Of a stretch of DNA of 21,327 nucleotides, positions 15,646 to 21,327 are shown piece by piece. The number at the start of each line of letters is the position of its first letter. The stretch's first letter is position 1. The translations under genes were made by a program, and so were the position numbers. Source of the DNA: Sulfurovum sp. UBA7648 (lineage in GTDB: Bacteria > Campylobacterota > Campylobacteria > Campylobacterales > Sulfurovaceae); contig DLIG01000021.1 of NCBI GenBank assembly GCA_002483605.1, forward strand, positions 169,658 through 190,984. The letters are read 5' to 3'. Under the pieces are notes generated by a model. The model saw nothing but the letters and a program-made list of their open reading frames with translations, did no database searches and was not told the origin of the DNA.

Positions 15646-15654
15646 TGCTACAAT
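15646..15654 (+). promoter_or_regulatory. Extended -10 promoter for pbp1A
   Basis: TGC followed by TACAAT (15649-15654) stands five bases after the bioF stop and matches the extended -10 form at 1056 except for one base. A start near 15661 gives a leader of about 22 bases containing AGAGGAG at 15667-15673, nine bases before the GTG start codon. Confidence 0.55.
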
Positions 15655-15682
15655 TATATAACACTTAGAGGAGTTTTTAATC

Positions 15683-17722
15683 GTGTCTAAAATATTTAAA
15701 TTATTTATTAAATTTATAATTATTATAACTATAGGTATTGTCGCAGCAATGATTTATGCATATACGCAAATTTCATTGGATGCTGATAAATTAATTGATT
15801 ATAATCCGGAAGTATCAAGTGTCGTACTTGATAAAAACGAAAAAAGAATCGCATATATTTTTAAGGATAAACATCGTCTTTATGCTAAATATAACGAAAT
15901 CCCGGAAAAACTTGTATATTCTTTGATCGCCGTAGAGGATAGCGGCTTTTTTGAACATCAAGGCGTTAGCCCGGAGGCAATACTGCGAGCTATTTTTAAA
16001 GATATACAAGCCGGAAGTTTTGTAGAAGGCGGCAGTACGCTAACGCAACAACTTATCAAAAATACATATTTAACAAATGAAAAAACATTAGGGCGTAAAA
16101 TCAAAGAAGCAGTACTGGCTCTTAAGATAGAAAAATCACTAACCAAAGAAGAGATACTCGAACGTTACCTAAATGAGATATTCTTTGGAAATGGGTATTA
16201 TGGTGTTAAAACCGCAGCAAATGGATTTTTTCATAAAGAACTAAATGAGCTGACTCTCAAAGAGAGTGCTATATTAGTAGGGCTTCCAAATGCTCCTAGC
16301 ACACTAAATCCGGTTAAATATTATGAAAGAGCTATAAATCGCGCAGATACTGTATTGTTTCGTTTAAAGACTTTAGGCTGGATCGATGAGGCACAATATA
16401 ATGAAGCCATTACAGAGAGGCCAAAAGTTTACTCATCGAGCTTGACACAAAATTTAGCACCTTACGTTGTAGATGAAGTGATAAGACAGTATGAACCTCT
16501 AGTTGAAGATCTTAGAACCGGCGGATATACTATCTATACGACCATAGATCTCAAACAGCAAGAAATAGCACAAGAGGCAGTACAGAAAGTATATACAGAT
16601 GCCATGCGCTACTCTCCTAGTGCTTCTTTGAATGCTGCTCTTGTTTCCATGGAAAGCAATACGGGTGATATTTTAGCCATGGTAGGAGGGGTCGACTATA
16701 AGAAAAGCGCATTTAATCGAGCTACCCAAGCCACTAGACAGCCAGGCTCATCATTCAAGCCTTTTGTGTATCAAATAGCCCTTGATGCAGGCAATAACCC
16801 GGCAACATATGTGCAGGATGTCGAAAAAATATTTGAATATACGGATAATCGAGGCAATCGTAAAGCTTGGTCTCCAAAAAACTATGACGGGACTTTTAAA
16901 GGATATATGACATTAAGGCAGGCATTGATAGAATCTAGAAATCTAGCAACGGTTAATTTGGCTGAAAGCCTAGGAATGCCAAATGTATTTGATAAATTAG
17001 AAGTATTGCAAATACAAAACATGCCTAGAGATATGTCTATTGTACTAGGTAATTTATCTGTCAGTCCTTTAAAGATGGCACAAGTCTATTCTGTTTTCGG
17101 TAACTACGGCAAAATAGTAGAACCTCGTTTGGTAAGTAAAATTATTGCAAAAGACGGCAGTTTGGTTTTAGAGATAAAATCAGAAGTGATAGCGGAATTT
17201 ACAAGACCTGAGCAAGCGTATCTTATGACAACTATTTTACAAGATGTTGTTAGATATGGTACGGGGCACGGCGCCATAGTGGATGGAATTGAGCTTGCAG
17301 GAAAAACAGGAACAACAAACAACAATGTTGATGCTTGGTTTTGCGGATATTCGCCTACAATTGAAACCATGATATGGGTAGGAAGAGATGACAATAGGCC
17401 AATGAATAGCGGAGTAACCGGAGGAGGTGTAGTTGCACCGGCTTTTGCACATTATTATAGAAAATTAATAGCAATATATCCAACAACAAAACGCAGGTTT
17501 GATATTCCAGGAGGTGTGGAATACGGTGTTATAAATGGCAGAAATGAATATTATACCGGCATATCCCCTCTGCCTTTAGATCAGCCCAACCTGGATGATT
17601 TAAATGCAACTGACGCAAATTCAACTGATGAAAATGGTTCACAAGATGGATCGCTTGGAAATATTTTTGATAATATCTTACCAGATAGCGGGCAGGCTGA
17701 AGAGACGATGCAAGCCTTTTAG
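15683..17722 (+). CDS. Bifunctional penicillin-binding protein 1A
   Basis: A class A PBP that both polymerises lipid II and cross-links peptides in the periplasm (the gene is named mrcA, ponA or pbpA in different species). The 679-residue protein has one membrane anchor at about 7-29; a GT51 glycosyltransferase domain with VEDSGFFEHQGV (catalytic Glu85), GGSTLTQQLIKN (116-127) and RYLNEIFFGNGYYG; and a transpeptidase domain with SSFK (356-359, nucleophile Ser356), SRN (418-420) and KTG (541-543). After about residue 630 comes an acidic Asn/Asp/Ser-rich tail ending EETMQAF, probably disordered. It starts with GTG, supported by AGAGGAG nine bases upstream and its own -10 box. Its stop is two bases from the convergent smpB stop. 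In Campylobacter pbpA also lies close to alaS. Confidence 0.94.
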   Translation: MSKIFKLFIKFIIIITIGIVAAMIYAYTQISLDADKLIDYNPEVSSVVLDKNEKRIAYIFKDKHRLYAKYNEIPEKLVYSLIAVEDSGFFEHQGVSPEAILRAIFKDIQAGSFVEGGSTLTQQLIKNTYLTNEKTLGRKIKEAVLALKIEKSLTKEEILERYLNEIFFGNGYYGVKTAANGFFHKELNELTLKESAILVGLPNAPSTLNPVKYYERAINRADTVLFRLKTLGWIDEAQYNEAITERPKVYSSSLTQNLAPYVVDEVIRQYEPLVEDLRTGGYTIYTTIDLKQQEIAQEAVQKVYTDAMRYSPSASLNAALVSMESNTGDILAMVGGVDYKKSAFNRATQATRQPGSSFKPFVYQIALDAGNNPATYVQDVEKIFEYTDNRGNRKAWSPKNYDGTFKGYMTLRQALIESRNLATVNLAESLGMPNVFDKLEVLQIQNMPRDMSIVLGNLSVSPLKMAQVYSVFGNYGKIVEPRLVSKIIAKDGSLVLEIKSEVIAEFTRPEQAYLMTTILQDVVRYGTGHGAIVDGIELAGKTGTTNNNVDAWFCGYSPTIETMIWVGRDDNRPMNSGVTGGGVVAPAFAHYYRKLIAIYPTTKRRFDIPGGVEYGVINGRNEYYTGISPLPLDQPNLDDLNATDANSTDENGSQDGSLGNIFDNILPDSGQAEETMQAF

Positions 17723-17724
17723 GT

Positions 17725-18180
17725 TTAGCGGTTTTTGTCCTTTATAGCCTGTTTGGCTTCACGGTCAAGCGTTTTGGCTTTGAGGTCAGCTCTTTTATCG
17801 TGAAGTTTTTTACCTCTAGCAAGTCCTATAGAAATCTTTACTTTGTTTTTTTCATTAAAATATAACATCAATGGCACAATCGTTAAACTCTCTTGAGTCG
17901 ATTGGGCAAATAGTTTATTTAACTCTTTGCGATGAAGCAAAAGCTTTCTCGGTTTTCTCGTATCCGGAGCAAAGCTGCGATAAGCGGTTTCTAAATGAGT
18001 GATATGCATATTCATCACAAACAACTCATCTTTTATAAAGCGGCAATAAGAGTCTTTTAGATTGGCTCTTTTTGCCCTAAGGGCTTTGACTTCGCTGCCT
18101 TGCAATACTATGCCGGCCTCAAAGGTTTGCAGTATCTCATAGTCATGGCGAGCCTTTTTGTTTTGAGCTATTAGATTCAT
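17725..18180 (-). CDS. smpB: tmRNA-binding protein SmpB
   Basis: SmpB escorts tmRNA to ribosomes stalled on broken messages, allowing trans-translation and tagging. The 151-residue protein begins MNLIAQNKKARHDYEI and shows the family landmarks GIVLQGSEVKALRAKRANLKDSY, the central LLLHRKELNKL, and a basic C-terminal tail (DREAKQAIKDKNR) expected to sit in the mRNA channel. A longer frame from a TTG at 18210 exists, but the ATG at 18180 fits the family and has AAGG five bases upstream. It follows ispE by seven bases, in the order truB-ispE-smpB, and ends two bases from pbp1A. The tmRNA gene (ssrA) is not in this window. Confidence 0.96.
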   Translation of the reverse strand: MNLIAQNKKARHDYEILQTFEAGIVLQGSEVKALRAKRANLKDSYCRFIKDELFVMNMHITHLETAYRSFAPDTRKPRKLLLHRKELNKLFAQSTQESLTIVPLMLYFNEKNKVKISIGLARGKKLHDKRADLKAKTLDREAKQAIKDKNR

Positions 18181-18187
18181 TGCCACC

Positions 18188-18988
18188 TTAGAGTTCCTTT
18201 TTTGACGCAATTATATCATACGGCTTGAAAAAAGTACTCCCGCTTCCGCTAAAAAACCACCCTTTGGGTGCTTCATTTTTTAAATCCGGATATGCAATAA
18301 GAGCAGCTGCATATAAGTCGTTTAAAATTTGTGGAGCATTTGATGTTTGAGTCAAGATCTCTTTGCTGCTCAACTCTTTCCAGTGTATATATTTATCAGG
18401 GGTAATATTGCTGAGCAAGTCAGATTTAAATGTCTTATATACTTGAGCTGTATCACATCCTATCGTTGGGAAAAAAAGCTCCACTTCAAACGGTTTTTCA
18501 TCAAACGGCTCTATAATTTCTCCAAATCCGCTCACGTTTGCCATGGGATAGTCATATACAAAAAAAGGAACATCCGCTCCGACACTGCTTCCTATTTGGG
18601 CAAGTGTAGGTGTATCTAATTGCAGATCGCATACTTTGTTCGCAAGTCTCAAAAAAGCACCTGCATCGCTGCTGCCTCCGCCTAGCCCTGCAAGGCTGGG
18701 AATATTTTTTTCTATTACGACTTTATGATGATAAAAGAAATCCAATAGATCCAAATTGCCCGTATGATCATTTAGAGCAACGAAAGCTTTGTAAACAGTA
18801 TTGCTTTTAAGATCCACATCATCCATACCTTCAATTGTAAATGAATCGCATTTGCAAGGTTCAAAAGATATTGTATCATATAGATTATCGAGTCTCATAA
18901 ATCTAGAAAATAGTGTATGATATCCATTTTCGTGACCTGTGATCTTGAGAAAAATATTTATTTTGGCATGAGCTTTGATGTTATACAT
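18188..18988 (-). CDS. ispE: 4-diphosphocytidyl-2-C-methyl-D-erythritol kinase
   Basis: IspE phosphorylates CDP-methylerythritol in the MEP pathway to isoprenoids, needed among others for undecaprenyl phosphate, the carrier of lipid II. The 266-residue GHMP kinase has the substrate-side AHAKINIFLKITG near the N-terminus and the ATP loop PSLAGLGGGSSDA (97-109), with the late glycine motif FFSGSGSTFF near the C-terminus. A GTG three codons upstream is in frame, but it falls inside the AAAGGTGA ribosome-binding site, so the ATG at 18988 is chosen. That ATG overlaps the truB end by 8 bases, showing tight coupling. smpB follows after seven bases. Confidence 0.95.
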   Translation of the reverse strand: MYNIKAHAKINIFLKITGHENGYHTLFSRFMRLDNLYDTISFEPCKCDSFTIEGMDDVDLKSNTVYKAFVALNDHTGNLDLLDFFYHHKVVIEKNIPSLAGLGGGSSDAGAFLRLANKVCDLQLDTPTLAQIGSSVGADVPFFVYDYPMANVSGFGEIIEPFDEKPFEVELFFPTIGCDTAQVYKTFKSDLLSNITPDKYIHWKELSSKEILTQTSNAPQILNDLYAAALIAYPDLKNEAPKGWFFSGSGSTFFKPYDIIASKKEL

Positions 18989-19820
18989 TAATATCACCTT
19001 TGAATAACGGCATACGGTTTATCTTATAGTTTATCTCTTCATTTTGTATCTCAATAATAGAGAAAAAATCAGGAGTAGTTACTAGATACAATCCGTCTTT
19101 TTGATTTGAGAAATTACTCAATAACAGTTTTTTGCCGAGTTCAATATCTTGTATATCGCCCAAATATTCATTACGAGGAATGGATATAAAATTCAAAGGA
19201 TCAAGCGCTTTTTCGTATTCAAACACAAATCGTCCTTCTTTTAATCTCTCAAGACTGGAAAGCGCTCCGTTGACACCTAATTTGTTGGCTATAAGTTCAC
19301 CAAGAGAACGAATATAAGTACCTTCGCTCACAGTTGCTTCAAAATGTACGAACGGGTGATTGTAATTAAGCAGTGATATATCATAAATTATCGATGTGAT
19401 GGATTTGAGTTCTGTGCTTTTACCATCCCTTGCATTTTTATATGATGCTACACCATCTACTTTTTTAGCACAAAATTGTGGCGGATAATATGTGAGTTCT
19501 CCTTTAAAAGAAGCAAGAGTTTGTTCTATATGCTCTTTTGAAAATGGTTTTATATCCATAATTTGTGTTATTTGTTCTATGTCAAGCGTAGGAGAGCTCG
19601 CACCAAGCCAAAGAGTAGCGCGATACGTTTTTGGGGTTTTGTCAAGATAGTTAAATAGTTTGGTATATTGTCCTGTAGCAACGATCAGGCATCCAGTTGC
19701 AAACGGATCAAGCGTGCCGGAAAATCCTATTTTTTTGGTATTATATTTCCATTTTAAATGATTCATATAGCCGTTAGATGAACGAAATATAGGCTTGCGT
19801 ACTACAAACAAACGATTCAT
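18981..19820 (-). CDS. truB: tRNA pseudouridine(55) synthase TruB
   Basis: TruB makes pseudouridine 55 in the T-loop of most tRNAs and also acts as a tRNA folding helper. The 279-residue protein has the catalytic Asp38 in GFSGTLDPFATGCL, KTYRATLWLG, PPQFCAKKVDGVASYKNAR and SEGTYIRSLGELIA, all family landmarks; its C-terminal part after about 210 is divergent. The ATG at 19820 has GGAG upstream but at an unusually long spacing of 11 bases. It overlaps ispE by 8 bases. In Campylobacter and Helicobacter csrA normally precedes ispE in this cluster; it is not here. The 158 bases before it, toward uvrD, contain several inverted repeats. Confidence 0.95.
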   Translation of the reverse strand: MNRLFVVRKPIFRSSNGYMNHLKWKYNTKKIGFSGTLDPFATGCLIVATGQYTKLFNYLDKTPKTYRATLWLGASSPTLDIEQITQIMDIKPFSKEHIEQTLASFKGELTYYPPQFCAKKVDGVASYKNARDGKSTELKSITSIIYDISLLNYNHPFVHFEATVSEGTYIRSLGELIANKLGVNGALSSLERLKEGRFVFEYEKALDPLNFISIPRNEYLGDIQDIELGKKLLLSNFSNQKDGLYLVTTPDFFSIIEIQNEEINYKINRMPLFKGDINV

Positions 19821-19856
19821 GAATTGATATACTCCAGTATTTTGTATAAATTAATA

Positions 19857-19970
19857 TAGATTGTCACGCTTCACTCACAATGACATATTGTAATAATGCG
19901 ACTAGTTGCATAATCCATCTACTGAAGAGAACTCAGCGTTAGCGCAGTAAAGATGGGCTTTGTTCATCTT
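19857..19970. repeat. Hairpin-rich intergenic repeat cluster between uvrD and truB
   Basis: Three successive inverted repeats fill the 158-base gap. First, TGTCA (19862-19866) and TGACA (19881-19885) flank 14 bases; read on the minus strand this block resembles the widespread bacterial repeat beginning TGTCATTGCGAG and ending in CAATCT. Second, a 16-base near-perfect palindrome at 19896-19911 (ATGCGACTAGTTGCAT, one G-T pair). Third, CCATCTACTG (19915-19924) pairs with CAGTA (19945-19949) plus GATGG (19952-19956), with a two-base bulge. AAGATG (19950-19955) can instead pair with CATCTT (19965-19970). There is no significant open frame. Confidence 0.6.
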
Positions 19971-19978
19971 GCGTCTTT

Positions 19979-21327
19979 TTACACAGCCTGCACAAATGAG
20001 CTTAATATCTCTTTTTTGTTGCCGCCAAAATTTATGAGCAGTTTATATTCTTTGCCGGCACTGCTTATGCTTTGGATGCGACCAATTCCAAAAATTTTAT
20101 GTTTGACCAGGTCGCCTTTTTTAAATACAGTGCTTTTTGTAATTTTAAGACTACTATTTTGTATAAGCGAAGATTCACCTAAGAAGCGGCTCTTTTCCAT
20201 GATCTTACGCTTGCCTTTGTAAAATCTGCTATCGGCGTAACAAAGTGTCAGATGAGATTTGGCTCTTGTGATGGCAACATATCCTAGTCTTCTCTCTTCT
20301 TCCAGATTGCAATCATCTCCCAAAAGAGGAAAGAATTCCTCCTCAAGGCCTATCACATAAAGATATTCGAACTCCAAGCCTTTAGATGCATGAATGCTCA
20401 TTATGGTTATAGTATCATCTTCTAGCTGGTCTTGTTCACTTTGCAATGAAATATCATTGAGGAGTTCTTCTAATACCAGATCCGGATTAAGCAATACACT
20501 TTCATTAAAATACCCGTAAAATTCATCGATGTTTAATATTCGTTCGTACCCGTCCGGCAGGCTTTGATAGTACTCTTTGAGTTTTATTTTTTCTTCAAAT
20601 ATATTGATTAGAGAAGAAAGGTGGCCGGCTTTTGATTCTTCTTGCAAAGTTTCAATATCTTGTACTAGTTGCATAAAAGATGTGTAAGCTTTTTTGCCAA
20701 TAGTTTCTTGGATAGTCTTTGGATCTATTTTGTTATTTAGGTCAAATATTGATGAATGAGCTTCAAATGCCATTTTTTGCAGTTTTTCTATAGATGATTT
20801 GCCAATGCCCCTTTTTGGTTTATTGATAATTCTAAGTAATGAAAAGTCATCATGAGGATTTGCAATAACTCTTAAATAAGAAATAATGTCTTTAATTTCA
20901 GATCGTTCATAAAACCTCATTCCTCCAATGAGCTTAAATCCCAATTTCTCTTTATTGAAGCCTTCCTCGAGAGATCTTGAGAGCGCATTTATGCGATAAA
21001 GTACGGCTATCTCTTTAGGGTTGACTCCTTTAGCCAGTAAAGCTTTTACCTCTGTGGCAATTGTTCTGGCTTCATTTGTCTCATCTACAGAGTGAAGTAT
21101 TTTTATATCGCCGCCTTCTCCTTTGTGACTTACTAATTTTTTGCCTAGACGTGAAGAGTTATGTTCTATAAGAGTATTTGCAGCATCCAGTATAATTTTA
21201 GTAGAACGGTAGTTGGTCTCTAGTTTGATGGTTTTGGTTTTTGGAAAAATTTGTGCAAAATCAAGAATATTACGAATATTTGCCCCTCTCCAACCATATA
21301 TACTTTGGTCATCATCCCCGACCACGC
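19979..21327 (-). CDS. uvrD: UvrD/PcrA-type superfamily 1 DNA helicase, 5'-truncated by window edge
   Basis: A 3'-to-5' DNA helicase acting in nucleotide-excision and mismatch repair and in replication-fork maintenance (named uvrD or pcrA; the choice is uncertain). The frame runs off the window; 448 C-terminal residues are visible, and about 230 including Walker A are missing. Motifs in order: III VVGDDDQSIYGWRGA (1-15), IV NYRST (38-42), V SIHASKGLEF (310-319), and VI LGYVAITRAK (347-356). The last 45 residues, FKKGDLVKHKIFGIGRI onward, form the Tudor-like C-terminal domain known from PcrA. The GTG at 21325 is an internal valine codon, not a start. It is the most upstream gene visible in the leftward uvrD-truB-ispE-smpB unit, separated from truB by 158 bases of inverted repeats. 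Confidence 0.95.
   Translation of the reverse strand, partial: VVGDDDQSIYGWRGANIRNILDFAQIFPKTKTIKLETNYRSTKIILDAANTLIEHNSSRLGKKLVSHKGEGGDIKILHSVDETNEARTIATEVKALLAKGVNPKEIAVLYRINALSRSLEEGFNKEKLGFKLIGGMRFYERSEIKDIISYLRVIANPHDDFSLLRIINKPKRGIGKSSIEKLQKMAFEAHSSIFDLNNKIDPKTIQETIGKKAYTSFMQLVQDIETLQEESKAGHLSSLINIFEEKIKLKEYYQSLPDGYERILNIDEFYGYFNESVLLNPDLVLEELLNDISLQSEQDQLEDDTITIMSIHASKGLEFEYLYVIGLEEEFFPLLGDDCNLEEERRLGYVAITRAKSHLTLCYADSRFYKGKRKIMEKSRFLGESSLIQNSSLKITKSTVFKKGDLVKHKIFGIGRIQSISSAGKEYKLLINFGGNKKEILSSFVQAV

Noticed and set aside
17711..17735. AAGCCT/AGGTTT hairpin followed by T-run at the pbp1A/smpB junction as terminator
   Set aside because: Six pairs including one G-U, a three-base loop and the T-run offset by several bases; it may be chance overlap of the two gene ends.
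19821..19978. A tRNA or small structured RNA gene in the uvrD-truB gap
   Set aside because: No cloverleaf, no T-loop GTTCRA sequence and no promoter plus terminator pair; the structure is better explained as inverted repeats.

Overview
The window is ordinary, densely packed chromosomal DNA from an AT-rich bacterium of the Campylobacterota (the former Epsilonproteobacteria), probably a free-living relative of the Sulfurimonas/Sulfurovum/Sulfuricurvum group; the genus cannot be fixed from this sequence alone. The evidence for this is the style of the proteins (Helicobacter-type cysteine-paired Sel1 repeats, short TrmD, RF2 and BioF forms), the gene pairs trmD-rplS, ftsW-murG, bioF-pbp1A and truB-ispE-smpB, and promoters built as extended -10 boxes (TGnTATAAT) with no clear -35. 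I see no tRNA, rRNA, CRISPR array, insertion sequence, phage gene or integrase, and no gene-free stretch longer than about 180 bases.

Layout. 1-995: the end of a ribosomal/tRNA-modification operon (trmD, cut by the window edge, then rplS and a weak hairpin). 1056-2002: a secreted Sel1-repeat protein behind its own extended -10 promoter. 2014-4245 (minus): a large patatin-family phospholipase fused to a POTRA and an Omp85-type barrel, a type Vd self-exporting enzyme like PlpD of Pseudomonas. 4350-5029: a divergent LolD-like ABC ATPase. 5089-6183 (minus): prfB (RF2), with panC divergent at 6256-7080. 7081-9057 (minus): ftsI. 9235-14048: ftsW, murG and alaS, read rightwards and divergent from ftsI. 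14058-17722: a four-helix CopD/HemJ-like membrane protein, a BioF-family enzyme and the bifunctional PBP1A. 17725-21327 (minus): a second operon read leftwards, uvrD/pcrA (cut by the window edge) - truB - ispE - smpB.

Functional grouping. Cell-wall genes recur: murG makes lipid II, ftsW polymerises septal glycan, ftsI cross-links it, and PBP1A does both reactions. FtsW and FtsI, the septal synthase pair, are encoded head-to-head around a shared 177-base control region. Translation is the second theme: trmD, rplS, prfB, alaS, truB and smpB. Cofactor and isoprenoid steps (panC, bioF, ispE) are interspersed. Envelope genes (the type Vd patatin and LolD) and the secreted Sel1 protein are the more accessory part.

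No strikingly new multi-gene system is visible. The items most worth a second look are the type Vd patatin, the hairpin-rich repeat between uvrD and truB, the 21-bp-spaced direct repeat just before alaS, the apparent absence of csrA between truB and ispE, and the uncharacterised four-helix protein between alaS and bioF.
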